Below, in pieces: positions 17,115 to 25,807 of a stretch of 64,000 nt of DNA. Made by a program: the position numbers and the translations under genes. This DNA is from Chloroflexota bacterium (GTDB lineage: Bacteria; Chloroflexota; UBA11872; VXNJ01), in contig VXNJ01000014.1 of assembly GCA_009840625.1 (NCBI GenBank), forward strand, positions 64,907-128,906. The letters run 5' to 3'. The notes under the pieces were generated by a model. The model ran no database searches. It was not told where the DNA came from and worked only from the letters and a program-made list of their open reading frames with translations. Within the stretch, counting starts at the first letter, position 1. Each line of letters starts with the position of its first letter.

Positions 17115-17642
17115 CTACTCGCCGGCGCCGTAGTGAATGAGCGTGTGCACCGGGTAATTCCCTAGTTCCCCGCGCCCGCCAAGAAAATCGAGTTCGATCA
17201 GGAACGCCGCGCCGACCACCCGGCCGCCCAATTGCTCGATCAACTGCTCGCACGCGACCAGCGTCCCCCCGGTGGCCAAAAGATCGTCGACCAGCAGCAC
17301 GCGTTGTCCGGACGCGATCGAATCGGCGTGCAGCTCGATGGTGGACTCACCGTATTCGAGCGCATAAGTGTGGGCCACGGTTGCTCCGGGAAGCTTGCCC
17401 TCTTTGCGGGCCACCGCGACGCCGCAGTCGCCCAGCAGCGGCGACATCGCGGTGGCGAAAACCCAGCCGCGCGCCTCGGGAGCCACGATCACATCGGGCG
17501 GGTCGGCTCGGTATGGTTTGGCCAGTTGCGCGGCCGCTTCGGTAATCGCTTTTCCGTTGAGCAGAAGGGGCGTGATGTCCTTGAAGAGGATCCCTTCGAT
17601 TGGGAAATCGGGAATCGTGCGGATGTATTTGGATAGGTCCAA
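17115..17642 (-). CDS. apt: Adenine phosphoribosyltransferase
   Basis: Salvages adenine to AMP using PRPP. The 175 residues begin with the typical IRTIPDFPIEGILFKDITPLL and carry the PRPP-binding motif VLLVDDLLATGGT and the adenine-loop segment EARGW. Length is normal. A TTG or other upstream start is not needed, since the ATG gives the exact family N-terminus. The 175 bp upstream, toward the DNA glycosylase gene, show nothing recognisable. Confidence 0.95.
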   Translation of the reverse strand: MDLSKYIRTIPDFPIEGILFKDITPLLLNGKAITEAAAQLAKPYRADPPDVIVAPEARGWVFATAMSPLLGDCGVAVARKEGKLPGATVAHTYALEYGESTIELHADSIASGQRVLLVDDLLATGGTLVACEQLIEQLGGRVVGAAFLIELDFLGGRGELGNYPVHTLIHYGAGE

Positions 17643-17817
17643 TTTTTCTGCGTTCCGGGAAGGGTTGTGCGACTGGGCATTTGGCCTTGGAATTGTCGGC
17701 GAGGCGCGAGCGGTCGCAGCGGCACCTTCGAGATTCCTGAGCCGATCGTCGGATGCCGCGCGGGGGCACCCGGATCTAGAACGGCCACGTAGGTTCCGGC
17801 CGGATCGGCAAGTCCGG

Positions 17818-18435
17818 TTAATCCGCCGGAAAATCCTTCCCGACTAGCGCGCTCAGGATCTGCCAATCGCTTGCCTGTTTTTCGAACCGCCGGTGGCTCG
17901 CGGCCACCCGCGGCGAGGGGTGATATAGGGGAACCAGCCAGCGTCCCATCCAGCGCTGCGGCCGTGCGCAATCGCGTTTGAGCGCCAACCCGTGGGCGTC
18001 AACGCGCCCAAGCGCCGCCAGGGCGACCGCGCCCAGTGTGGCGACGACTTGCGGATCGACCAGCTCGATGGTCGCCCGAAGCCAGCGTGAGCAGGCCGCG
18101 AGTTCGCTCGCTGACGGCGGCCGGTTGGTTCCGTCAGCCGTTTGCGGGTTACAGATTACCGCGTTGGTGACGAATACTTCCTCTCTGCTGAAACCGGCCT
18201 GTTCAAGCAATTTCTCGAAATTGCGGCCGCTCGCATCTCCACAGAAGGGGATCCCGGTCCGCTCGGCCCCGCGCGCACCGGGAGCTTCGGCAACCAGCAT
18301 CAACCGGGCCGACGTATCACCGTTGCGGGCTGAGAGTACGCGCCTGCGGCCTTCCATTTCCGGGCAGGTCCGGCAGGCCGCCGCCGCGGCAAACAGTTCC
18401 TGGCAGTTTGTTGGATTGCGGACTGGGGCTACCAA
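17818..18435 (-). CDS. Iron-sulfur uracil-DNA glycosylase, family 4/5-like
   Basis: Base-excision repair glycosylase removing uracil from DNA. The 205 residues hold motif 1 as AEAPGARGAERTGIPFCG and motif 2 as YHPSPRV. Four cysteines fit a [4Fe-4S] cluster: CRTC near residue 22, NAVICNPQ, and the C of AACSRWL. TTG at 18435 is the likely start and overlaps the PIG-L-like gene by 7 nt, so the two are probably co-translated. Exact subfamily (UdgA or UdgB) is not settled. Confidence 0.85.
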   Translation of the reverse strand: MVAPVRNPTNCQELFAAAAACRTCPEMEGRRRVLSARNGDTSARLMLVAEAPGARGAERTGIPFCGDASGRNFEKLLEQAGFSREEVFVTNAVICNPQTADGTNRPPSASELAACSRWLRATIELVDPQVVATLGAVALAALGRVDAHGLALKRDCARPQRWMGRWLVPLYHPSPRVAASHRRFEKQASDWQILSALVGKDFPAD

Positions 18436-19058
18436 GGTTGGCCGACCAGAAACAGCTCTTCGGCCGGCCCGTCATCGTTAAGGTCCCGATCGCGGGCCAG
18501 TTGCTCCGGGTCCGGCAATGGATCGCCGATTTCGGATTCGAGCTGCCCCAGCAATCCGTACTTGCGTTCGGCGAATTCGCCGGTCGGAAACCGCACCCGC
18601 GGCAGCCCGGGTTCAGCGTCGCCGAATGACCATATTTGCAGCGCCTCTTCCAGCGGCGCGCCGGCGATCAAGCCGCCGCCGGACCGGGCCAGAACCGCGG
18701 CGCGCCAGGCTATCGCGAACGCGGCCGAGCAGTCGGGATTGGGCGAGCGGCCGGGATGGGTGATCAGGTTCCCAGGACGCCGTCGCCGCAGGATCTGCCC
18801 GAGCTGGGCGGCTGCGACCGGGTCATCGCGAATGGTCTGCTGGGAAAAATCAAGCACTTCGCTGCTGGCCCCGAACGCCGCCGCCGATTCCGTCAGCCCG
18901 ACGAATGCCCGTTCCGACGAATCATCTGGTTGGTCCGGCCCCGCAAGAAGCCGGGGAGCCAGGACGACGATCGTGGCCGCGACCGAAGCTTCGGCCAGCG
19001 CCAGGAGCAACCCGCCGACCGCGACTTCGGCCGCGTACGGGTAGGCCGCCACGACCAT
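18429..19058 (-). CDS. PIG-L/LmbE-like protein lacking the catalytic HPDD motif
   Basis: The 209-residue protein aligns by eye to GlcNAc-deacetylase (PIG-L) enzymes. These open with a short strand, then AHPDDxxxGxGG; here the same place reads AAYPYAAEVAVGG, so the zinc-binding His and both Asp are gone. The second metal motif is also altered (THPGRSPNPDC). The fold is kept but the deacetylase is presumably dead. ATG at 19058 is chosen because AAGG lies 6 nt upstream and it gives the family N-terminus; ATG 19100 and TTG 19106 are in frame. It overlaps the downstream glycosylase gene. Confidence 0.65.
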   Translation of the reverse strand: MVVAAYPYAAEVAVGGLLLALAEASVAATIVVLAPRLLAGPDQPDDSSERAFVGLTESAAAFGASSEVLDFSQQTIRDDPVAAAQLGQILRRRRPGNLITHPGRSPNPDCSAAFAIAWRAAVLARSGGGLIAGAPLEEALQIWSFGDAEPGLPRVRFPTGEFAERKYGLLGQLESEIGDPLPDPEQLARDRDLNDDGPAEELFLVGQPW

Positions 19059-19140
19059 CGTGGGCCTTAAGAGGCGGTCAGGCGCTAGAGTTGCCGGCAT
19101 GGCCAAATTCTGATTTGGGCATCGGTCGCTGATATATGGA

Positions 19141-20430
19141 TTGAATTTTCAGTTGAGCCAATTCCTCGACACCGCCGAGATTCTCGTGACGGCCGGCCGC
19201 GGCGGGCGCGGGTCGGCATGGCTGCGTCGCGAAAAATACGTGCCGCGGGGCGGGCCCGCCGGTGGCGACGGCGGCCGCGGCGGGCACGTGCTGTTGCGGG
19301 CCAGGTCGGGCGAGAACACCCTGCTGAAATTCCGGTTCGAGCGCCGCTTCCGGGCCGGCCACGGCGGTCCCGGCGGGCGGAACCGCGCGACCGGCGCCCA
19401 GGGCGACGACCTCTACCTGGACGTTCCCTGCGGGACGGTGGTGCTGGAAGCGGAAGGCGGGGGCCTGATCGGGGACCTGACCGCCGACGGCCAGGTCCTG
19501 ACGGTCGCGCAGGGCGGCGAGGGGGGATTCGGCAACACGCACTTTAAGTCCTCGCGCAACCAGACACCGCGCATGGCCCTTAAAGGCTCACCGGGTCAAT
19601 CGCGGAGATTGCGGCTGGAGTTGAAACTCATGGCCGATGTTGGCCTGGCCGGGGCGCCAAATGCCGGCAAGTCCTCGCTGCTGTCGGCCATTTCGGCGGC
19701 CCGCCCTCAGGTGGCCGCGTATCCCTTTTCGACCAAACACCCGGTCCTGGGAGTGGTCCGCTTCGGAGACCGCCAGCTGGTGTTCGCCGATGCCCCCGGG
19801 CTTATCGAGGGCTCCCACCTTGGCCATGGGCTGGGCCACGAGTTCTTGCGCAATCTCGAACGCACGAGGTTCCTGATCCAGGTGGTCGACCTATCGGGTG
19901 AGTCCGGCGACCCGCTTGAAACCTACCGGCAGGTGCGAAGCGAGTTGCGCGACGCTCCGCACCCGCTCGACGACCGCCCCTTCATAGTTGCCGCCAACAA
20001 GATGGACACCTTCACCGCGCGCGCGGCCTGGCCGGCGTTCGCCGGCGCGCTCGCTGATATCGGGGAGAGCGCGTTTCCAATCTCGGCCGTTACCGGCGAG
20101 GGATTGAACGAACTGCTGGCGGCGGCCTTCGAGGGCGCCGGCACCGCCCCCGTGCCGGATTTGGCCGGGGATTTGGTTCCGGTCCTGCGCCCCGCCGACG
20201 CCGAGCGGCCGCTGGTCGTCAACCGCCTCGGCGAGGGGAGGTTTCAGGTTTCCGGCGGCACGGTCGAGAACCTGACCGAACGGGTTGATTTCGCGCTCCC
20301 CGATGCGCTGGCATGGTACTGGCGCCAGCTCGAACGCGGCGGCGTGATGACGGCCCTGCGCCGCGCCGGCGTGCGGGCCGGCGACCAGGTCGAGATCGGC
20401 GGCCGGGCGTTCGAATGGCGAGAGGGCTAG
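19141..20430 (+). CDS. obg: Ribosome-assembly GTPase Obg (CgtA)
   Basis: Essential GTPase for 50S maturation and stress signalling. It has a glycine-rich Obg fold at about residues 5-160 (GPAGGDGGRGGHV, GGPGGRNRATGAQGDD). The G domain carries GAPNAGKSS, DAPGLIEG and NKMD. A C-terminal OCT domain covers about 350-429. The start is uncertain between TTG 19141 and TTG 19153, since neither has a good ribosome site. The gene is divergent from the PIG-L-like gene and has no L21/L27 genes beside it. Confidence 0.95.
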   Translation: MNFQLSQFLDTAEILVTAGRGGRGSAWLRREKYVPRGGPAGGDGGRGGHVLLRARSGENTLLKFRFERRFRAGHGGPGGRNRATGAQGDDLYLDVPCGTVVLEAEGGGLIGDLTADGQVLTVAQGGEGGFGNTHFKSSRNQTPRMALKGSPGQSRRLRLELKLMADVGLAGAPNAGKSSLLSAISAARPQVAAYPFSTKHPVLGVVRFGDRQLVFADAPGLIEGSHLGHGLGHEFLRNLERTRFLIQVVDLSGESGDPLETYRQVRSELRDAPHPLDDRPFIVAANKMDTFTARAAWPAFAGALADIGESAFPISAVTGEGLNELLAAAFEGAGTAPVPDLAGDLVPVLRPADAERPLVVNRLGEGRFQVSGGTVENLTERVDFALPDALAWYWRQLERGGVMTALRRAGVRAGDQVEIGGRAFEWREG

Positions 20431-20461
20431 GAATGCACTGCGCCCGACGGGTATTTGGCTC

Positions 20462-21631
20462 CTAGACAGCTATCCCGTAGTGGTCGGCCACGCGGGCATC
20501 CAGCGCCGGCAGGTCCAATCCGTTGTCGGTCAGCCACGATTCGGCGGTTGACGTCAACTCCTCGCCGGTCCAATCCGATTCGGTCCGCAGGGCGAGGTAG
20601 AAGCGGTCTTCGGCCTGGGCCTGCAGGTCGGCCAGCGTCTCGGCTTCAATGGTGCGGTCGGATTCGAACCCCTCGACGAAGAAAAGGATGTCGCTGGCAT
20701 CCTCGACGGTGAAAATGCGGGCTTCGCCAACCGGTTGCTCCCACACGTCGTCCACGTATGTCGCCGGGATTCGCTCGCGCACGCTCCACCCGTAATCGAA
20801 CGCGGTGTAATCGGTGTTTTCGGCGTCGTTGGCGACCACCTGATCGCGCTCGCCGGCCTCGAGCTGGTCGGCCAATTCCTCCAGCAAAACGCGATCGGTC
20901 GAGCGAAGAATCAGCAGCTTCGCCTGGTCGGCGGAAACCGGGACCGCGGCGCGCGCCTGGGCCAGGGCGTAATCCTCAAGGGCCAGGCCGCGCAGGTGAG
21001 CTTCAAGGTCTTCGGAATCGACTCCGATGCGCTCGGCCAAGTCTTCGGTCACCGCGCCCTCGCCCCCGTATTCGGCCAGTCTGGACGCGTACTCGGCCTG
21101 GGCCGGAAATTCGGTCTCAGCGTAGCGGTCGGCAAGCAATTGGCGGTGGATCAAGTCGTCGATCGCGCCCGACTCGGCGGCGAAGAATCCCCGCGCGAGC
21201 TCATCGGATTCTTCGGTTGGGGCGAAATCGGCAAATTCCGGCACCGCGGCCGCGAGCGCGTTGAGTCCGCTGATGGACCGCCAGCGCTGCAGATCGCGCT
21301 CTATCGCGACCTGGCGCAGCGTGATAGTCGATTCGCCGATCCGGGCCTGCGAGCTGCCGGCGATTCCGATCCGGTTGTAGTAGAGCATCGACCCCAGCAC
21401 CGCCAACAAGACAAGGGTGATCAGCCAGGCAAAAGCCTGAACTAATTTGGTACCGGCCTGGGTGCGGTTTAAGTCCGACTGGCGGTTCCAAGTTCGCAGG
21501 ACCTGGGGCAGCTGCCGCCAAGCCAGCCGGTGTTCGGCTTCGATCTGAGTCCGACGCGAGACCCGTTCGCTCTCGCGTTGCTGTCGGCGCCGTTGACCGC
21601 GGTTGTGTGGCCGGTTGCTGCGTGCCGCCAT
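20462..21631 (-). CDS. Membrane-anchored SurA/PpiC-like foldase
   Basis: The 389 residues start with a very basic cytoplasmic tail (about 1-60, many Arg) and one transmembrane helix near 65-87 (AWLITLVLLAVLGSMLYY). The outside portion is acidic and helical and resembles SurA N-terminal plus parvulin-type domains: IGESTITLRQVAIERDLQRW after the membrane, then a segment around 310-350. Family members help fold exported proteins. The parvulin active-site pattern is weak, so it may be a chaperone without isomerase activity. It is convergent with obg (31 bp apart). Confidence 0.6.
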   Translation of the reverse strand: MAARSNRPHNRGQRRRQQRESERVSRRTQIEAEHRLAWRQLPQVLRTWNRQSDLNRTQAGTKLVQAFAWLITLVLLAVLGSMLYYNRIGIAGSSQARIGESTITLRQVAIERDLQRWRSISGLNALAAAVPEFADFAPTEESDELARGFFAAESGAIDDLIHRQLLADRYAETEFPAQAEYASRLAEYGGEGAVTEDLAERIGVDSEDLEAHLRGLALEDYALAQARAAVPVSADQAKLLILRSTDRVLLEELADQLEAGERDQVVANDAENTDYTAFDYGWSVRERIPATYVDDVWEQPVGEARIFTVEDASDILFFVEGFESDRTIEAETLADLQAQAEDRFYLALRTESDWTGEELTSTAESWLTDNGLDLPALDARVADHYGIAV

Positions 21632-21662
21632 CTTGGCGAAGGATTAACGCGGGATGTTTGGC

Positions 21663-21956
21663 TTAGCGGCGCTGCGTAAAGGGCAGGAGCGCCAGGTACC
21701 GGGCACGCTTGATCGCCCGCGACAGCTTGCGCTGCTGCTTGGCGTCGAGACCGGTCTGGCGCCTGGCCAGGATCTTGCCCGACGGGGCGATGAAATTGCG
21801 AATCCGGTCGATGTCTTTGTAGTCGAGGACGACATCCTCGCCGGGCTCGAACACGTTACCGATCACGCCGCGCCGGCGCCGGCGCATGTCGGAGCGGCGT
21901 CGGTTGTCTGGGGTGCGGGCCGGGCGGTTGTCGGCGGAACCTGACTGGGTGGACAT
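21663..21956 (-). CDS. rpsR: 30S ribosomal protein S18
   Basis: Binds S6 in the 30S platform. After a disordered N-terminal tail of about 30 residues, the core is [19 protein letters not shown] ending [11 protein letters not shown], the invariant S18 pattern. ATG at 21956 is chosen; a TTG two codons earlier is also in frame. It is the last gene of the rpsF-ssb-rpsR operon, 48 bp after ssb. Confidence 0.95.
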   Translation of the reverse strand: MSTQSGSADNRPARTPDNRRRSDMRRRRRGVIGNVFEPGEDVVLDYKDIDRIRNFIAPSGKILARRQTGLDAKQQRKLSRAIKRARYLALLPFTQRR

Positions 21957-22004
21957 TGGCAATCTTTCTGGCTAGTGAATCAGGATGGAGCTGGTTTTGC
22001 GCGG

Positions 22005-22520
22005 CTAAAAGGGCAGGTCGTCGATGTCGATTTCCTGCTCCTGGCGGCGGCCGCCCTGCGCCGGTCGGTTGCGGTCCTGGCCGGACCCGGCCTGTTCCCA
22101 GGATTCGACCGCTCCGGAGGTCGGTTGGGCCCGCCCCGGCGAAGCGCCGCCGTAGCTTTCGCGATCGCCCGAGAGCATCAGCATTTCGGACGCCGACACT
22201 TCCATCGCCGTGCGCGTCTGGCCGTCATTGCCGCGCCAGTCGCGGGTCCGGAATCGGCCCGATACGTAGACCTTGGATCCGCGCGCCAGGTACTGGTTTG
22301 CGACCTCGGCCAGCCTTCCCCAGGCGGTGATCCTGAACCAGTCGGTGTGCTCTGTCCACTGCCCGTCCGGGCCGCGAACGTTGTCGTTTACGGCGACCGA
22401 GAAAGTCGAATACTCGCGACCGTTCTGGGTGAACCGTTTTTCCGGGTCCGCGCCCAGGTTGCCAACCAGAGTGATGTTCTTGACTCCGCGCGCGCGGCGC
22501 GGGCGCCCGTCTGCGTTCAT
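22005..22520 (-). CDS. ssb: Single-stranded DNA-binding protein
   Basis: OB-fold protein protecting ssDNA. The 171 residues have KNITLVGNLGADPEKRFTQNG and the TDWFRITAWGRLAEV strand. A Gly/Gln-rich linker follows, then the acidic tip DIDDLPF that docks repair proteins. The N-terminus carries an extra basic dozen residues before the OB fold. The start overlaps the rpsF stop (ATGA), so translation is coupled. Confidence 0.95.
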   Translation of the reverse strand: MNADGRPRRARGVKNITLVGNLGADPEKRFTQNGREYSTFSVAVNDNVRGPDGQWTEHTDWFRITAWGRLAEVANQYLARGSKVYVSGRFRTRDWRGNDGQTRTAMEVSASEMLMLSGDRESYGGASPGRAQPTSGAVESWEQAGSGQDRNRPAQGGRRQEQEIDIDDLPF

Positions 22521-22885
22521 TCCCTATCTTCCCCGTTTGATAGTCCGCCTTGTTCGTCGGCTGCGGCTTCTTCGTCCTCCAGGACCGGGCCGATTCCACC
22601 TTCGTCCACGGTGATCAAGAAGCGCATCAAGCCCGACTCCAGGCGCAGCGCGTCCTGCACCGGCTTGATGGCCGTCGGTTCGATTTCGATCTTGAACAGG
22701 GTGTAGAAAGCCTCGCGCATCTTGTTGATCTCGTACGCCAGGCGCCGGCGTCCCCACTGGTGGGTGGCAGTGATTGCGCCGCCGTTGGCGGTCACGTGGC
22801 GTTCGACCGTTTCCATCTGCTCCGGCGAGGCTTCAATGCCCTCCGGCGTGGCGTTGAAGAGCGCCACGATTTCGTACTGGCCCAA
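22517..22885 (-). CDS. rpsF: 30S ribosomal protein S6
   Basis: S18 partner on the small subunit. The 122 residues show YEIVALFNATPEG, then WGRRRLAYEINKMREAFYTLF, typical of S6. An acidic tail ends the protein. It heads the operon rpsF-ssb-rpsR. The 5' leader has a purine-rich AGGAAGGGGG ribosome site and, further upstream, two strong inverted repeats (22920-22951) that may be regulatory. Confidence 0.95.
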   Translation of the reverse strand: MGQYEIVALFNATPEGIEASPEQMETVERHVTANGGAITATHQWGRRRLAYEINKMREAFYTLFKIEIEPTAIKPVQDALRLESGLMRFLITVDEGGIGPVLEDEEAAADEQGGLSNGEDRE

Positions 22886-22919
22886 TTGGACCCCCTTCCT
22901 ACGGGTTTGTCGACGTGCG

Positions 22920-22951
22920 GCCGCGCGTTAACGCGCGGCGGTCCGACCGCC
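22920..22951 (-). promoter_or_regulatory. Two adjacent inverted repeats in the rpsF leader
   Basis: 22920-22939 is a perfect palindrome (10 bp each side of the centre GTT/AAC, arms GCCGCGCG). 22937-22951 is a second hairpin, GGCGGT-CCG-ACCGCC in plus-strand writing, overlapping it by 3 nt. They lie 35-66 nt before rpsF. They could be an operator or an RNA element through which S6:S18 represses its own operon, as known in other bacteria. The symmetry is seen; the role is inferred. Confidence 0.45.
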
Positions 22952-23106
22952 GACAGAAAGGTAGAACGTCGTCCGGGCGCATACGACCCGGGCCGGGCGA
23001 TTCTAGGTGAAGGAACCGCCCGTTTCCATTGAACGGACCGGGTGGCGCGGATAATCGGGGACACGAATCAGGAACTCGCCCGGTTTATAGGCCCGATCAT
23101 CCGCTG

Positions 23107-24054
23107 ATGGGACCGGTTTTCAGATTGCGCCAGCAGCGCATGCGCACCCGCAGCGTCCTCGAACGCCTGGGGTTGACCCCGGTCCCGATCGCCCCGAATG
23201 AATTCCTGGGCGCGGCCGACTGGGTCGAATGCGGAGACGCGCGCGCGGTGGTGGAATCCGTTGGCCAGGGACCCCCCATCCTGGCGCTGCCCGGTTTCGC
23301 GGGCACCAGCCGGGCCTGGCTGCCGCTGGCCGGCCGGCTGGCCGCGAACTGGCGATTGCTGCTGATCGATCCGCCCGGATTTGCCCTGGCTGACAAACCC
23401 GCGGGCGCCGATTACAGCGCCGAGGCGCAGGCGCGGCGGTTGCTGGGAGTCATGGATCGACTCGAAATCGGCGCCGGGGCGCTGATGGCGACTTCCGGAA
23501 CCGGACCGGCCGGACTGGCGGCGGCGGCGATTGCGCCGGACCGCATCAAGGCGCTGATTCTGGTCGCCCCCTTCCTTAGCCCTTCGGCGCTGGCGCGCTG
23601 GGCGATCCGGATCGCCGGCAACGACCTGGTGGCGCCGGTCGCCGGTCGGATCGCCTCGCTGCGCACGGTGGTTGGGCTGGCCAACATCATGGGCATGGAG
23701 GACGCGCGCTCGGTCACCGATGAAGTCATCGACGAACAGTATCTGCCGTTCGGCGCGCCGGATTTTGTGCGCGCCAGCTTTGAAATCCTCAAGCACCTGG
23801 CGCCGGATGACCTGGACCGGTTGCTGCCGTCGATATCTGTGCCGGTTCTGGCGGTGCACGGAGAATCCGACCTTGCCTCCGACCAGGCCCGGACGCTGCG
23901 GCTGCTGAATATGCTGCCCGACATTCAGCAGGTGGAGCTGGAGCACTGCGGGCACGTGATTCAGCGCGAATTCCCCAACGAACTGGCGACCCTGATCGAC
24001 GAATTCCTTAGCCGCCGCCTTGAGGCGGTGCGCTCAAGCGCCGCCGCGGCCTAG
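23107..24054 (+). CDS. Alpha/beta-hydrolase fold protein
   Basis: A 315-residue single-domain protein of the alpha/beta-hydrolase superfamily. The oxyanion region reads LALPGFAGTSRAW and the C-terminal His lies in HCGHVIQREFP. The acid residue is probably in HGESD. The nucleophile elbow, usually GxSxG, reads MATSGTG, so the Ser is present but the first Gly is replaced. ATG at 23107 is chosen; the frame is open to 23029 and an internal ATG lies at 23140. The substrate is unknown. It is followed 11 bp later by an aldo/keto reductase. Confidence 0.75.
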   Translation: MGPVFRLRQQRMRTRSVLERLGLTPVPIAPNEFLGAADWVECGDARAVVESVGQGPPILALPGFAGTSRAWLPLAGRLAANWRLLLIDPPGFALADKPAGADYSAEAQARRLLGVMDRLEIGAGALMATSGTGPAGLAAAAIAPDRIKALILVAPFLSPSALARWAIRIAGNDLVAPVAGRIASLRTVVGLANIMGMEDARSVTDEVIDEQYLPFGAPDFVRASFEILKHLAPDDLDRLLPSISVPVLAVHGESDLASDQARTLRLLNMLPDIQQVELEHCGHVIQREFPNELATLIDEFLSRRLEAVRSSAAAA

Positions 24055-24065
24055 CGACGCATCCG

Positions 24066-24860
24066 TTGAGCGGCAACGCGATCGCCAGTATTCCGCTCAA
24101 GGGTGGAATCGACGCAATGCCGGCGATCGGATTCGGCACCTGGCTCTACCGGGGCGGGGCGGGCGTTCTGGTGCGGGCGACCGAGCTGGGCTGCGGATTC
24201 ATTGACACGGCCGAGTCCTACGGCAACGAGGACCTGGTCGGGACCGAGCTGGCGCCGGTTCGAGACCGGGTGTTCCTGGCCACCAAGGTCTCGCCGGAAA
24301 ACCTGCGGCTGGCGGACGTTATCCGCCATTGCCTGCGGTCGATCGAGCGGCTCGGGGTGTCCGCGATTGACCTGTATCAGGTGCATTGGCCGAACCCGCA
24401 CATCCCGATCAACGAGACCATGCGCGGCATGCGGCACCTGGTGGAAGAAGGCCTGGTGCGCTACGTTGGGGTCAGCAATTTCTCGATCGACCAGATGCAG
24501 GCGGCCCAGGCGGCCCTGGGCGACATACCGCTCGTTTCGAACCAGATCCGCTACAACCTGGTCGATCGCCAAATGGAACGCGATACGGTCGCCTGGTGCC
24601 GCGATAACGGAGTCCTGGTGATTGCCTACCGGCCGCTGGCGCGCTTTGAACTGGGGGCTTCAAAACCCGTTGTCGAGTCGATCGCCGAAGAGGTCGGACG
24701 ATCACCCGCCCAGGTCCTGCTCAACTGGGCGATTGGCGGCGGCGGCGTGACCGCGATTCCGAAAACCGATCGGATCGAGCGTGTCGACGACCTGGCCGCT
24801 GCGACCCGGTGGCGCTTGACCGGCCGCCAGCGTCGACTACTGGAAGCGGGCACCGCCTGA
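24066..24860 (+). CDS. Aldo/keto reductase
   Basis: NADPH-dependent TIM-barrel reductase of carbonyls. The 264 residues hold the tetrad: Asp and Tyr in IDTAESYGNE, Lys in ATKVSP, His in YQVHWPNP. The cofactor end has AIPKTDRIERVDDLAA. It resembles the 2,5-diketo-gluconate reductase group, but the substrate cannot be read from the sequence. Translation starts at TTG 24066. It ends 5 bp before the convergent tRNA-Leu. Confidence 0.88.
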   Translation: MSGNAIASIPLKGGIDAMPAIGFGTWLYRGGAGVLVRATELGCGFIDTAESYGNEDLVGTELAPVRDRVFLATKVSPENLRLADVIRHCLRSIERLGVSAIDLYQVHWPNPHIPINETMRGMRHLVEEGLVRYVGVSNFSIDQMQAAQAALGDIPLVSNQIRYNLVDRQMERDTVAWCRDNGVLVIAYRPLARFELGASKPVVESIAEEVGRSPAQVLLNWAIGGGGVTAIPKTDRIERVDDLAAATRWRLTGRQRRLLEAGTA

Positions 24861-24865
24861 AACGG

Positions 24866-24949
24866 TACCGGGGGCGGGATTTGAACCCGCACGGGCCAAT
24901 GGCCCAGCGGATTTTAAGTCCGCTGCGTCTGCCGTTCCGCCACCCCGGC
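24866..24949 (-). tRNA. tRNA-Leu (anticodon TAA)
   Basis: An 84-nt cloverleaf on the minus strand. The acceptor GCCGGGG pairs with CCCCGGT (one G-T pair). The T arm is GCGGG-TTCAAAT-CCCGC and the anticodon loop contains TAA within GACTTAAAATC. A long variable arm (GGGCC-ATT-GGCCC) is diagnostic of Leu. CCA is not encoded: after discriminator A the DNA reads CCG. Confidence 0.95.
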
Positions 24950-25057
24950 AGGGTCACCGCACGGATTTTCGCCTGTGCACGAGCCCCGGGCGAGCTGACC
25001 CTGGAGGGTCGCGCCTCCACGCTCCTTCCCGCCCGCCCCAGCGGAGGCTGACTGAGC

Positions 25058-25807
25058 GTGCTGCTGGCGGTCGACCTGGGCAACAGCGCGGTCAGTCTGG
25101 GAGCATTCGACGGCGACCGGCTGGTAAGGCGCTGGCAGATCGACGTCGACGGCGAATCTGACCCGGAATCCTGGCGCCAGCGATTGCGGGTGGTGCGCGA
25201 TGCGGGTCCGCAATTCGGGCGGTGTCTTATCGCTTCGGTTGCCCCCAGTCACACCGAATCGCTGGCAGCAGCAGCAGCAGCCTTCTGCGACTCGGTCACG
25301 CTACTGCAGGGGACGGCGCTGCCCGGGGTGCGGGCGCTCGTGCGGGAGCCGCGGCGGGTAGGAATAGACCGCCTCCTGAACTGCCTTGCCTGCGCCCGAC
25401 TGCACGCCGCGCCGGCGATCGTCGTCGATGTCGGGACGGCCACCACGCTCGATTTCGTGACCGGCGCAGGCGACTACGGCGGCGGGGTTATCGCCCCGGG
25501 TCCGCGGGTGAGCGTAGCCGCGCTGGCCGCCGCCGCCCAATTGCTGCCGCCGGTCCGATTCGCCCGCCCCGACCGAATCCTGGGGTTGGACACCGAGACC
25601 TGCATGCAGTCGGGCGCCTACTGGGGGTTCGTGGGCTTGGTGCGCGAACTGTTGGCCAGACTCAGGGAGGAGGTCGGGCCGATCGACGCGGTGGTCGGCA
25701 CTGGCGGCAACTGCGCATTGATTGCCGAAGACGTACCCGAGCTCGAGCGTATAGATCCGGACCTGACCCTGCGCGGGATCGCGCTTGCCGGGGAGGGGAC
25801 GGGGTGA
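25058..25807 (+). CDS. coaX: Type III pantothenate kinase CoaX
   Basis: First step of CoA synthesis, phosphorylating pantothenate. The 249 residues carry the ASKHA-fold motifs of type III: DLGNSAVSLG (phosphate loop), GIDRLLN, DVGTATTLDFV with the catalytic Asp, and GTGGN. GTG is the start, with GGAGG about 10 nt upstream. It is directly coupled to coaBC by a GTGA overlap, so three CoA steps are encoded together. Confidence 0.95.
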   Translation: MLLAVDLGNSAVSLGAFDGDRLVRRWQIDVDGESDPESWRQRLRVVRDAGPQFGRCLIASVAPSHTESLAAAAAAFCDSVTLLQGTALPGVRALVREPRRVGIDRLLNCLACARLHAAPAIVVDVGTATTLDFVTGAGDYGGGVIAPGPRVSVAALAAAAQLLPPVRFARPDRILGLDTETCMQSGAYWGFVGLVRELLARLREEVGPIDAVVGTGGNCALIAEDVPELERIDPDLTLRGIALAGEGTG

